Part shown: positions 7,579-15,251 of the stretch, one piece after another | Layout: every line of letters begins with the position of its first letter | Position numbering within the stretch: position 1 is the stretch's first letter | Assembly: GCA_036491035.1 (NCBI GenBank) | Contig: DASXCU010000140.1 | Coordinates: 1-25,959 of the forward strand | DNA from: Galbitalea sp036491035 | GTDB lineage: Bacteria; Actinomycetota; Actinomycetes; Actinomycetales; Microbacteriaceae | DNA: 25,959 nucleotides | Direction of reading: 5' to 3' | The notes under the pieces: model-generated | Databases searched by the model: none | What the model saw: the letters and a program-made list of their open reading frames with translations, nothing else | Told to the model about the DNA's origin: nothing | Position numbers and translations under genes: made by a program

Positions 7579-8469
7579 TCAGGACTCCTCGATGGTGACG
7601 ATGACGCAGGCGAGCCGCGCGCCGCTGGTGCCAGCGGCAGCGCGTGCGATGGGAACTCCGTCGACCGTCAGGTTCAGCGGTCGATATTCGGGGTGCGGGA
7701 GACGCAGCAGGTCGCCCTCGGAAAGGTTCAGGATGTCGTTCGGCCCCACGGTTGCGGACTCGAGCTGGAGGGCGATCGTGACGGGAGCGGTCTCGAGTGT
7801 TCCCAAGAGCCGCTCGTGGTCGCCCTCCGAGGTGTCGGTGCGGTTTTCGCGCGGAGCGAGGGCGTCGATCGGGAACGCCAGGATGGCGGCGCTTTCGTGA
7901 TCGCCCACGTGGATGGTGAACCGAACGACGATGGCGAAGTCACCCGCCCGCATGGCCTGTGCCATCTGCGGGTTGTACTGGGTCTCGAAGACGGACAGGC
8001 CCCCCGAGAGCTGGTCGCCCAGCGAGTAGGTGAGGTCCTCGATGACGTAGTCGACAAGACGTCCGATGACCGCATCCTCAATGGCCGTGAAGATGCGTGC
8101 GGGCGGCTGGATCCGAGCGTTTCCGCCGAGCATCCTGCCCACCCAGGAGAGGGCGACATCCGGGGCGAGCTGCAGGATGGCGTGCGAGGTCATGCCATCC
8201 ACGGAAAGCAGGACGAGAGCGGTGAATTCTGGCAGCGTATCGGCGAATTCGCCGTAGCGCTCGACGTCGATCGACACCACGTCGGCGCGAGCCAGGACGT
8301 GCGTCATCGCCGTGAGCTGGGTGCCCCACTGCCGTGAAAAGTTGTCGAACGCGAGCGACAGCGCCCGCATCTGATCGCGGCCGAGCGTTGTCGGTCGCTG
8401 GAAGTCATACACCTCGAGCTCACGGCCGGGCGCGGGAACGCTCGCGCCAACCAGAGTTTGAACCGTCAT
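7579..8469 (-). CDS. fliM: Flagellar motor switch protein FliM without the CheY-binding N-terminal peptide
   Basis: The protein has 296 residues from the ATG at 8467-8469. The family core is clear: VYDFQRPTTLGRDQMRALSL, the middle domain with MLGGNARIQP and FTAIEDAVIGRLVDYVIEDL, and a C-terminal SPOA domain ending LNLTVDGVPIARA. The canonical N-terminal peptide (LSQxEIDALL) that binds phosphorylated CheY is absent; only about 20 residues precede the YDFQRP core. A GTG at 8476-8478 is in frame but overlaps the -10 element of the promoter at 8478-8504, and an in-frame stop lies just upstream (8494-8496), so no longer form is possible. The ATG sits where transcription should begin, suggesting a leaderless mRNA. 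Confidence 0.93.
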   Translation of the reverse strand: MTVQTLVGASVPAPGRELEVYDFQRPTTLGRDQMRALSLAFDNFSRQWGTQLTAMTHVLARADVVSIDVERYGEFADTLPEFTALVLLSVDGMTSHAILQLAPDVALSWVGRMLGGNARIQPPARIFTAIEDAVIGRLVDYVIEDLTYSLGDQLSGGLSVFETQYNPQMAQAMRAGDFAIVVRFTIHVGDHESAAILAFPIDALAPRENRTDTSEGDHERLLGTLETAPVTIALQLESATVGPNDILNLSEGDLLRLPHPEYRPLNLTVDGVPIARAAAGTSGARLACVIVTIEES

Positions 8470-8477
8470 GCAAGGCA

Positions 8478-8504
8478 CTATCGACGCGAAGAGCTATCGC
8501 GTTA
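8478..8504 (-). promoter_or_regulatory. Sigma-28-type promoter for the fliM-csrA operon
   Basis: On the minus strand the -35 element (G)CTAAC has TAAC at 8504-8501. After exactly 15 nt the -10 element GTCGATAG follows at 8485-8478. It matches four other sites in the window in sequence and spacing. The expected transcription start (about 8470-8472) falls 1-3 nt before the fliM ATG. Confidence 0.75.
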
Positions 8505-8542
8505 GCAGCCCGATTGAGACCCATTCGCGGCACAAAGCCGAT

Positions 8543-9376
8543 CTACTTTTCCGCGGCGAGCTCCTTCGGGATCAGGTCGCGCACGTTCTCGGGCGCCGAG
8601 GACAGGATCACGATGTCCACACGACGGTTCAACGCATACTGCGAGGGCACCATGTTCGGCGAGATCGGTCGCGCCGCGCCATAGGAGGCCGAATAGATCC
8701 TGCCCTCCGGGACACCGACCGTGCCGACGAGATACTTCAGAACCGCAGTCGAGCGGCCCGCGGCCAGGTCCCAGTCCGAGGCGAAGGGATACGGGTTCGC
8801 GTGACCATCCGCGTGCCCCTCGACCGCAACCTGGTTGGGCAGTTTCGTGAGGATCGGGCCGATCACGTCGAGAACGTGAAGGGTCACTGACTGGAGCTGG
8901 TCGCTGTTTCCGGCGAAGAACGTCTGCGATCCGACGAGTCCGACGGTGAGCCCGCGGCTGGTGATCGAGTACGAGACGTTCGATGAGAGTCCCTGCGCCG
9001 AGAGCGCCGCCGAGATCTGGTTCTCCAGCTCGCTGAGCTTCTGCGTCTCCGCGGCCGCGGCGACCGTTGCCGCCGACGCGGAGCTGGTGCCCGTGCTCGT
9101 CTGAGCGGCCTCCGTGCCCTTCTTGCCGACATCCCGCTTCGGCACGACGACGCCCGTTGCGGTATCAACCGTGTGCGACTTGGTCTCGCCGAAGCCGGTC
9201 GACAAGGCAAGGCGCAGCTTCTCGAACTTGTCCTTGTCGAAGGTCGACATTGCATAGAGCACAATGAAGAGGCACATCAGCACCGTCACCATGTCCATAT
9301 AAGACGTAGTCCAGCGCTCGCTGCCGCCCTCCTCCTCGTGGCCGCCGTGCTGCTTCTTCTGCCGCCTGGCGCTCAT
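8543..9376 (-). CDS. motB: Flagellar stator protein MotB
   Basis: The protein has 277 residues. A basic and Gly/His/Glu-rich N-terminus is followed by a single transmembrane helix carrying the essential ion-binding Asp28 (TSYMDMVTVLMCLFIVLYAM). A linker with a Ser/Ala-rich coil follows. The OmpA-like peptidoglycan-binding domain (about 165-262) contains VAVEGHADGHAN and the RSTAVLKYLV helix. MotB anchors the stator to the cell wall. Its ATG overlaps the motA stop by 4 bp (ATGA). No fliL lies between motB and fliM; the next gene has its own promoter. Confidence 0.97.
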   Translation of the reverse strand: MSARRQKKQHGGHEEEGGSERWTTSYMDMVTVLMCLFIVLYAMSTFDKDKFEKLRLALSTGFGETKSHTVDTATGVVVPKRDVGKKGTEAAQTSTGTSSASAATVAAAAETQKLSELENQISAALSAQGLSSNVSYSITSRGLTVGLVGSQTFFAGNSDQLQSVTLHVLDVIGPILTKLPNQVAVEGHADGHANPYPFASDWDLAAGRSTAVLKYLVGTVGVPEGRIYSASYGAARPISPNMVPSQYALNRRVDIVILSSAPENVRDLIPKELAAEK

Positions 9377-10173
9377 GCGGCTTCCTTGATGGGCTTCTGC
9401 TTCTCTTCCTTCGCCTTGCCCGGCTTGCCGCCCGGCAGGGCAATCATCGCGCGGAGGCGCTCGCCGACCACGCGAGGCTGGCTGCCCTCCTGTACCGCGA
9501 GGACGCCCTCGACGAGGAGGTTCATCCGCTCGATGTTCTGGTCGGCCAGGCGTCCGAGGCGGGCGCCGATCGGAAGCCAGATGACGTTGGCGGAAAGCAC
9601 GCCCCAGAGCGTCGCGACGAAGGCGCCCGCGATCGAAGGGCCAAGGGTCGCGGGGTCCGACAGGTGCTCGAGAACGTGAGTCAGGGAGATGACGGTGCCG
9701 ATGATGCCGATGGTTGGTGCGTAGCCGCCGAGGCCGGCGAAGAACTTCTGTCCCGCGCGCTGCTGGCGCTCCTCCGTGGCGACCTGCTCCTCGAGTAGAA
9801 GGCGGAGCTCCTCAGCATCCATGCCGTCGGCGATGTTCTGCAGAGCCGACTTCAGGAACGGATCGGTGATGGTCGCCGCCTCGCCCTCGAGAGCGAGGAG
9901 ACCCTCCTTGCGTGCCTTGTCGGCGATGCGGACGATCTGGCCGATCAGTTCTTCGGGCTGCGCCAGCTTGCCTTTGATGGCGCGGGGAAACGACCTGATC
10001 GCGATGATGGTGTCCGAGACCGTGCCGCTGGCGATGCCGACGGCGATGGTTGCACCGAACACCAGGATCATCGGAGCGGGAAGAAGGAGGGACATCGGTG
10101 AGGAGCCCTCGAGAAAGATCATGGCGCCGATAGCGCCGAAGGCACCCAGGATGCCGACGATCGCGAGATCCAT
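9373..10173 (-). CDS. motA: Flagellar stator protein MotA
   Basis: The protein has 266 residues with four membrane helices: the first at about 1-22, the second about 30-50, and the third and fourth after residue 150 (GGYAPTIGIIGTVISLTHVL and the WGVLSANVIWLPIG helix). The cytoplasmic loop carries the charged EEQVATEERQQRAG region that contacts FliG. The ATG at 10171-10173 shares one base with the flbD stop (TGATG); the upstream extension of this frame to 10542 is a shadow of flbD. It forms an ion channel with MotB; ion type (proton or sodium) cannot be read safely from this sequence. Confidence 0.97.
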   Translation of the reverse strand: MDLAIVGILGAFGAIGAMIFLEGSSPMSLLLPAPMILVFGATIAVGIASGTVSDTIIAIRSFPRAIKGKLAQPEELIGQIVRIADKARKEGLLALEGEAATITDPFLKSALQNIADGMDAEELRLLLEEQVATEERQQRAGQKFFAGLGGYAPTIGIIGTVISLTHVLEHLSDPATLGPSIAGAFVATLWGVLSANVIWLPIGARLGRLADQNIERMNLLVEGVLAVQEGSQPRVVGERLRAMIALPGGKPGKAKEEKQKPIKEAA

Positions 10174-10487
10174 CAGCGGGCCTTGGGGCTGCGAGGAGCG
10201 GGAGCGAGCTTCGCCGTGCCACTGACCGGCTCGGGCAGGTGGGCAAGCGTTCCGCTGCTGGCCGCCCGCATGGGGCGTGCCTCTCGAGGTTCCATCGACC
10301 GGGCGATGGAGATGACCTTCGCGCGATACTCGGCGATGAGTTCGATGACCTCCGCCATCGACTCGGTCACTATGTGAGTGGTTCCGTCGACGAGAGTCAG
10401 CGTGGTGTCCGGGTTGCTGTGAATGCGCTCGACGAGATCGGGATTCACGGCGAATCTGCTGTTGTTCAGCTTCGTCAAAATAATCAT
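10173..10487 (-). CDS. flbD: FlbD/SwrD-family flagellar protein
   Basis: The protein has 104 residues. The first 60 match the small FlbD (SwrD/YlzI) family: MIILTKLNNSRFAVNPDLVE, then DTTLTLVDGTTHIVTES and a helix VIELIAEYRAKVI. An Ala/Pro/Arg-rich tail of about 40 residues is extra. In Bacillus SwrD raises motor torque through the stators. Here the gene heads the stator operon and overlaps motA by one base, which supports the same link (inference). ATG start with AAGGAA 10-15 nt upstream; its promoter lies at 10542-10568. It is not the NtrC-type regulator also called FlbD in Caulobacter. Confidence 0.9.
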   Translation of the reverse strand: MIILTKLNNSRFAVNPDLVERIHSNPDTTLTLVDGTTHIVTESMAEVIELIAEYRAKVISIARSMEPREARPMRAASSGTLAHLPEPVSGTAKLAPAPRSPKAR

Positions 10488-10541
10488 TACGGTGGCTATT
10501 CCTTGCCTTGGAAAAAATCGCCTTCTTGGCTTCGTGTACCA

Positions 10542-10568
10542 CTATCGGCAGAAGGGCCCGAGGCGTTA
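10542..10568 (-). promoter_or_regulatory. Sigma-28-type promoter for flbD-motA-motB
   Basis: On the minus strand TAAC at 10568-10565 (in GCTAACG) is followed, after exactly 15 nt, by GCCGATAG at 10549-10542. It is close to the TAAA-N15-GCCGATAA sigma-28 consensus. The leader to the flbD ATG would be about 48 nt. The -35 element lies in the loop of the 10551-10582 stem-loop. Confidence 0.8.
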
Positions 10569-10582
10569 GCCCCGAGCCCTTC
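10551..10582 (-). terminator. Stem-loop between flgE and flbD (possible second terminator)
   Basis: Perfect 7-bp arms GAAGGGC (10551-10557) and GCCCTTC (10576-10582) enclose a smaller GGC-GTTA-GCC hairpin (10562-10571) across a symmetric CCGA internal loop. It could stop read-through from flgE but overlaps the flbD promoter spacer and -35. No T-tract follows. Confidence 0.4.
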
Positions 10583-10607
10583 CAACTTCGAATCCGTGAC
10601 GGCGGTC

Positions 10608-10642
10608 CCGGATTCCGATACCTATATATAGGTACGGTCCGG
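10608..10642 (-). terminator. Hairpin just after flgE, with a 16-bp perfect palindrome at its tip
   Basis: The palindrome at 10619-10634 (TACC-TATATATA-GGTA) is flanked by CCG/CGG (10615-10617, 10635-10637) and CCGGA/TCCGG (10608-10612, 10638-10642), with a TTCC-side bulge. It begins 9 bp after the flgE stop on the transcribed strand, so it probably ends the flgB-flgE transcript. The AT-rich core in a GC-rich genome is also compatible with a protein-binding operator. Confidence 0.5.
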
Positions 10643-10651
10643 ATCCGGCGA

Positions 10652-11827
10652 CTAGTGCTGCATCTGGTTGAGGTCCTGAAGGATCTGATCGGACGTCGTG
10701 ATAATGCGGGCGTTCGCCTCGAAGCCGCGCTGGGCGACGATGAGGTTGGAGAACTCCTGCGTCAGGTCGACGTTCGACATTTCGAGCGATCCGCCGACCA
10801 GGTTGCCGAGTCCGTCGGTTCCGGCGGTACCGATGGTTGCGTCACCGGAGGCGATGGTCGCCTTGTAGTCGGACGAACCCACCTTCTGGAGGCCCTCGGG
10901 GTTGGTGAAGTTGGTCAGTGCGATTCGAGCGATGGCGAGCGACGCACCATTGCTGTACGAACCCATGAGGGTTCCGTCGGCCGACAGCGTGTAGGACTGC
11001 AGCGTGCCCGCCGCGGTTCCGTTCTGTGCCGAGATGGATGCGGTGGACAGGGCGGCGAAGCCGGTGACGCCGCTCAGGTCGACCGTGACGCCGCCCACCG
11101 TGACCGAGCTGCCGCCGGTCAGAGCCGCGTTGGCGAAGGTCATGGATGCGGTGCCGGTGGCACCCGTGCCGTCCTCCCCCGCGACGTCCCACCCGGTCGC
11201 CGTCTTGGTGAAGGTCAGTTGCAGGTTGCGGGTGGCGCCCGTGCTGTCGTACACATTCTCATCCTGCGTGACCGCGGTGCCGACGGCCGCGTCGGACGGC
11301 AGGTTGCCGGTGACCGTGGCCGTCGTGGTTGCCTTTGCGGGAGCGAGTGAGCTCGCCGGCAGCTTGATGGTGCTGAGGGCACTGGCCCCGGGCGGGATCA
11401 CGCCGTTGACCGCACTCCAGCCCTGGACGAGGGCACCATCCGGCGTGACCAGCTGGCCGGTCGAGTCGAAGTTGAAGCTGCCAGCGCGGGTGTACAGCGT
11501 CTGGCCACCGCTCTGCACGGTGAAGAATCCGTCGCCCGAGATCATCATGTCGCCCGAGTTGCCGGTGGTGTCCGTCGAGCCCTGCGTGAAGCTCGTGGCG
11601 ATACCGGCGACCTTGACGCCCAGACCGACCTGAGCCGGGTTGGTGCTGCCGACCTCGGCGTTTCCGCCGCCGGCGGGTTCGAGCATCTGGGACAGGGTGT
11701 CCTCGAACTGGGTCGACGACGACTTGAAGCCCGTGGTGTTGACGTTGGCGATGTTGTTCGCCGTTACATCGAGCATGGTCTGGTGTGCGCGGAGTCCGGA
11801 GATTCCGGAATCGAGTGAACGGAGCAT
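10652..11827 (-). CDS. flgE: Flagellar hook protein FlgE
   Basis: The protein has 391 residues. The N-terminal rod/hook signature is clear (LDSGISGLRAHQTMLDVTAN followed by NIANVNTTGFKSSS), as is the DGFFTV segment near residue 100. The C-terminal helix (LEMSNVDLTQEFSNLIVAQR, then GFEANARIITTSDQILQDL) is the family's D0 partner. The middle is a Thr/Ala/Gly-rich beta region, exposed on the hook. It is the only rod/hook-type protein of this length class here; no flgF or flgG accompanies it. ATG with AAAGG upstream; it follows flgD by 28 bp and ends the long flgB operon. Confidence 0.96.
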   Translation of the reverse strand: MLRSLDSGISGLRAHQTMLDVTANNIANVNTTGFKSSSTQFEDTLSQMLEPAGGGNAEVGSTNPAQVGLGVKVAGIATSFTQGSTDTTGNSGDMMISGDGFFTVQSGGQTLYTRAGSFNFDSTGQLVTPDGALVQGWSAVNGVIPPGASALSTIKLPASSLAPAKATTTATVTGNLPSDAAVGTAVTQDENVYDSTGATRNLQLTFTKTATGWDVAGEDGTGATGTASMTFANAALTGGSSVTVGGVTVDLSGVTGFAALSTASISAQNGTAAGTLQSYTLSADGTLMGSYSNGASLAIARIALTNFTNPEGLQKVGSSDYKATIASGDATIGTAGTDGLGNLVGGSLEMSNVDLTQEFSNLIVAQRGFEANARIITTSDQILQDLNQMQH

Positions 11828-11855
11828 TGGGAAGAGCCTTTCTGTCTGTGGTGCG

Positions 11856-12287
11856 TTAGTTGGATGCTGCGGCGGCCGGAACGGTTAGTCCCGTGACGGT
11901 GGAGAAGTCCACCGTCTGTCCGCCGATGGTGAGGGTTGGTGTGGTGCCGGTGAACGACACTGCGGAGACGAGGCCGGACTGCGTGTTGCCGTCTGCGTCG
12001 ACATAGTTGGCGGTCTTGCCGATGAGTTCGGCGGCCGAGGTGCGCTGCTGGAGCGAGAAGTTGTCGCTGTCCGTGGACTGGAGCGAGGTCAGGGCCTGCA
12101 TGGAGGCCAGTTGCGAGGTCTGGGTGATCATCGCGTCGCTGTCCATGGGAGAGTCCGGATCCTGCTCCTTGAGCTGGGTCACGAGGAGCTGCAGAAACAT
12201 CTGCGAGTTCATCGTCTGGTTGGCGGGTTTGGTGGCCGGCGTCGAATATATCGACGTGGTACCGGAAGTTGGTGCGGTGATTGTCAT
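11856..12287 (-). CDS. flgD: Hook assembly scaffold protein FlgD
   Basis: At 143 residues it is much shorter than enteric FlgD (about 230). The conserved N-terminal part is present (MNSQMFLQLLVTQLKEQDPD, then SPMDSDAMITQTSQLASMQAL). It is followed by one small beta unit (AAELIGKTANYVDADG...), so most of the C-terminal Ig/Tudor-like region is missing. FlgD caps the growing hook. ATG start 47 bp after the fliK stop, with AAGGAAG upstream. Order fliK-flgD-flgE is standard. Confidence 0.94.
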   Translation of the reverse strand: MTITAPTSGTTSIYSTPATKPANQTMNSQMFLQLLVTQLKEQDPDSPMDSDAMITQTSQLASMQALTSLQSTDSDNFSLQQRTSAAELIGKTANYVDADGNTQSGLVSAVSFTGTTPTLTIGGQTVDFSTVTGLTVPAAAASN

Positions 12288-12334
12288 CGGTTTACGTGCC
12301 TTCCTTATCTATCGTTCTGGTGAATTCGTGTCGC

Positions 12335-13861
12335 TCAGGCGAGGACGTCGAGGAACGAGTCGCCTGATCGGGCCGGACGCGGTCCGGCGCTATCGGGAAC
12401 TCCCGTGCCGACCACCGCTGGGGCAGTGAGCGGCGCGGACTGGTCGCGACGCGATCCACTCCCAAACTGGGAGCTGGTTGAGCCGAAGGGCTCGTTCCGG
12501 TCCTGGCCGAACGAGGCGCCCGCACCGGCGCCGAGATCTGCCGAATGCTGGTGGATCGTGACCGACGCGTTAATGCCGCCCTGGGCCAGGTCGCGCTTCA
12601 GATCGGGAAGGATGGCGTTTAGTGCGGCGCTCGACTCGTCGTTCGGCGCAATCAGCTGAACACGGAGGTCGCCGCTGCCGATGTGAGCGCGAACGGTGAC
12701 CGGACCGATCGCTTCAGGGGCGACGTTGAGCGTCAGTACGTGTTCGCCCGGCGCCGCCGAGCGCAGCGTGAAAATCGGGCGCGCGATCTGGTCTAGCAGC
12801 GCGGGGGCCGACTGGGCAGCGACGGGCGAGGCCGCGACGGTTGGTGCGACCGACGTCGCCGGCTGCGCTGGCGGTGTTGCCGTTGTCGTCGAGGCGTCGA
12901 CGGGAGTCGTGCCGTCCTGTGAATTCCTGGACCCCTCAGCCGATGACCACCGGGTGCCGGCCCCTGTGACGGCAACTGTCGACGCGACCGCGACGTCCGG
13001 ACTGCTTTCGGAGCGGAGTGCCTCCGCGAACCAGGACGGCGCGGAGGCACTGGTCGCGGTGGTGGTTTGCGCTCCGACGTGCGCGCGGGCCGACACGGGT
13101 CGGGATGCGGGAGCGGGGGCGCTGTCGACCGCAGCCGAAACCGGGAGCGTCGATGCGGTCGGCAGCATGGTGGTGCTCGGGGAATCAATGGCGACCGCGG
13201 TCGCCACGCCGGCGGACGCGGCGACCGCGGAAACGGCGTTCGAGTCGTCGTCGGGCCCCGGATCGATGTCCGATGACGACGGCAGCTTCGGCGTCCCCGG
13301 GGCCGGGGTGATGGCCGGAACCGGTGATGGCAACTGGTTCAGGAGAGGCACTGCCGGGGCGGCATTCCCGGTCGCGGGACGATGCGACCCGGTGTGCCGC
13401 CCCTGGCTGGCAGGAGTGGTCGTGTCCGCCGACGCGGGAGGCATCGCGGACACGACCTGGGGCTCCGACTCGGACGCGATCGAAAGAGACAGGGCTTCCG
13501 AGGGCGGTGGGGTCGGTGTCGCTGACGTCGCAGCTCGCTGTGGGGCGATCGCGTCAGCAGTCTGAGCGGCGGGGGGTGCGATCGTCGCCGATGCGACATC
13601 CTCCACGAGCGACGCTGCGGTATCCGTGACAGTTGCGTCCATCGCGGAGAGCGTTGGCTGGCCGGCGGACGACGGTGCGACGGGTTCGAGCACCGACTGC
13701 GGCAGCGCGTCCGTTGGTGTGGTCGCGCCCAGCTGTGCATCGAACAGTTGCGAGGCGAACTCGCCATCGCCGGTTGTGCCTGCCGTCGAACTCGGCGAGC
13801 CCTGCGCGAACAGGCCGAGTAGATCGGCGGCGTTCGAAGCGGTCGATACGACGGTGCTCAT
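12335..13861 (-). CDS. fliK: Hook-length control protein FliK
   Basis: The protein has 508 residues. The first 350 are low-complexity Ala/Thr/Ser/Pro-rich, as expected for the ruler part. The C-terminal Flg_hook domain (about 365-445) is recognisable: ARPIFTLRSAAPGEHVLTLN, then VAPEAIGPVTVRAHI, DLRVQLIAPNDESSAALN and LKRDLAQGGINASVTIHQ. A Gly/Ser-rich tail follows. It measures hook length and triggers the FlhB switch. The ATG overlaps the stop of the NlpC/P60 gene by 4 bp (ATGA). Sequence is weakly conserved in the family; position is supporting evidence. Confidence 0.92.
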   Translation of the reverse strand: MSTVVSTASNAADLLGLFAQGSPSSTAGTTGDGEFASQLFDAQLGATTPTDALPQSVLEPVAPSSAGQPTLSAMDATVTDTAASLVEDVASATIAPPAAQTADAIAPQRAATSATPTPPPSEALSLSIASESEPQVVSAMPPASADTTTPASQGRHTGSHRPATGNAAPAVPLLNQLPSPVPAITPAPGTPKLPSSSDIDPGPDDDSNAVSAVAASAGVATAVAIDSPSTTMLPTASTLPVSAAVDSAPAPASRPVSARAHVGAQTTTATSASAPSWFAEALRSESSPDVAVASTVAVTGAGTRWSSAEGSRNSQDGTTPVDASTTTATPPAQPATSVAPTVAASPVAAQSAPALLDQIARPIFTLRSAAPGEHVLTLNVAPEAIGPVTVRAHIGSGDLRVQLIAPNDESSAALNAILPDLKRDLAQGGINASVTIHQHSADLGAGAGASFGQDRNEPFGSTSSQFGSGSRRDQSAPLTAPAVVGTGVPDSAGPRPARSGDSFLDVLA

Positions 13862-14820
13862 GCGGTCCCCTGGGTCATAAGTGCTTCCTGCGCCGCGACG
13901 TACTGCGAGAGGGAATCGGGTGTGGTTCCGCCGGATGCATCCGTCGCCGCCGATGACGTGTCGGTCGAAGACAGCGCATCGGTGAGCCCGGATGTGGCCG
14001 TGCTCGAGCCGGTAGCCGAAGTACTCGAGTTCGAGGCGTTCGAGTCGTTGGAATCGGACATCATGTCGAGGTCGGCCTGCATGACGGCCTGCTGGGCCGA
14101 GACCAGAGCGGCCTGGGCATCGGCAAGCGTCGGCCCGGCCGAGGCGTCGCTGGACGAGGCAGTCGGGGTGGCGTCGCTTGCCGGCGTAGACGAATCACCG
14201 GACGGAACGATCCGACGGATGGTTTCGATCCCGGAGTCGCCGACCCACAGCTTCTGCAACGAAACGGTGCGGCCGGGGTATGGCGCGTGAATCACCATGC
14301 CGTTGCCTGCATAGATCCCGATGTGCCCGCCGCCCTTGAAGACGATGAGATCCCCGGGCTTCGCGTTTGCCAGGCCGTCGACAGCCTGTCCTTCGAGCTT
14401 CTGGGTGTGCACGAGGCGGGTGACGGGGACGCCGAGATCGGCGAATGTCTTCTGCACGAGGCCGGAGCAGTCGATCCCGCTCGTGCTCTCTCCACCGAGA
14501 ACGTAGGGAACGCCGATGTACTTTTCGGCGTCGGCGACGACGTCGGCACCGGTGACGGCGCCTGTGGACGTCGAGCCCGTTGCGGTCGCCCCGGATGCCG
14601 AGCTTCCGGCCAGCAGCCCGCTCAGTGAGAAGGCGCCGCCCGACGACGCTGAAACAGCCCCCAGCGTATTGGCGCTCGGATTCGCCGAGGCCATGGCGGC
14701 GATCATGCTGTCAAAGCCGGCGGACGAGGATGAGTCGCCGGTCGCCGAACCGGCACCGGCGAGTCCGGCGAAGGTGGCCCGCAGTTGCTGCAGGGACGCG
14801 AGATCGACGGCCGTGACCAC
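13858..14820 (-). CDS. NlpC/P60 cell-wall peptidase of the flagellar operon
   Basis: The protein has 320 residues from GTG at 14818-14820, which shares one base with the fliJ stop. A Ser/Ala/Gly-rich N-terminal 90 residues has no signal peptide or membrane helix. The NlpC/P60 domain (about 92-208) has the catalytic Cys118 (GIDCSGLVQ), His166 (GGGHIGIYAG) and a third polar residue His178 (VIHAPYPG). A Ser/Thr/Asp-rich tail of about 110 residues follows. Such enzymes cut peptide stems of peptidoglycan. Placed between fliJ and fliK, it probably opens the wall for the rod, the task of FlgJ elsewhere. Without a signal peptide it may be exported by the flagellar apparatus itself (inference). Confidence 0.9.
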   Translation of the reverse strand: MVTAVDLASLQQLRATFAGLAGAGSATGDSSSSAGFDSMIAAMASANPSANTLGAVSASSGGAFSLSGLLAGSSASGATATGSTSTGAVTGADVVADAEKYIGVPYVLGGESTSGIDCSGLVQKTFADLGVPVTRLVHTQKLEGQAVDGLANAKPGDLIVFKGGGHIGIYAGNGMVIHAPYPGRTVSLQKLWVGDSGIETIRRIVPSGDSSTPASDATPTASSSDASAGPTLADAQAALVSAQQAVMQADLDMMSDSNDSNASNSSTSATGSSTATSGLTDALSSTDTSSAATDASGGTTPDSLSQYVAAQEALMTQGTA

Positions 14821-15251
14821 TAGAGGGCCGTCCCGTTCGCGAGGTGCCACGAGCGGACCGCGATCTCATCGACCGTGAGCTGCGCAGAGCGATTCTCTTC
14901 CGCCTGCAGGGCGACACTGTGGCGCTCCTCGAGCTTCTCGAGCGCAGACGCGGCCGCTTTCGCCTCTGCGAACTTGCGACGCGCATCCTCCATGCGCAGC
15001 TGCCACTCGGCTTCGAGCGCGTCGAGTTCGACCAGGTTGCTCGCGGTGGATGCGCGTGCCGCCGCGACCCAGTTGAGCCCGTCGGAACCGCTCTCCGCGT
15101 TCGACATGCTGACCAGTTCGGCGCGAGCGGCGCGCTGACGAGCGGCGACCTGGCCAGCTCGCGTGCGCGCAATGCCCAGCTCGGCTCCCGCCTGATCCTT
15201 CTGAAGACGACGCAGGCGCAGTAGCCCTTCCAGTGAGAACTGCGGGCTCAC
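14820..15251 (-). CDS. fliJ: Flagellar export stalk protein FliJ
   Basis: The protein has 143 residues and is predicted almost wholly coiled-coil, with two long charged helices. The start SLEGLLRLRRLQKDQAGAEL fits FliJ, whose helices form the central stalk of the FliI ATPase ring. Sequence identity in this family is low, so the assignment leans on length, coiled-coil nature and position directly after fliI. GTG start overlaps the fliI stop by 4 bp (GTGA). Confidence 0.88.
   Translation of the reverse strand: MSPQFSLEGLLRLRRLQKDQAGAELGIARTRAGQVAARQRAARAELVSMSNAESGSDGLNWVAAARASTASNLVELDALEAEWQLRMEDARRKFAEAKAAASALEKLEERHSVALQAEENRSAQLTVDEIAVRSWHLANGTAL

Noticed and set aside
8476..8478. GTG as the fliM start
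   Set aside because: It lies within the last base of the -10 element, so it would be upstream of the expected transcript start; the ATG at 8467-8469 fits better.
8528..8540. CGGC-ACAAA-GCCG hairpin after motB as a terminator
   Set aside because: Only 4 bp of stem and no T-tract; too weak to list.
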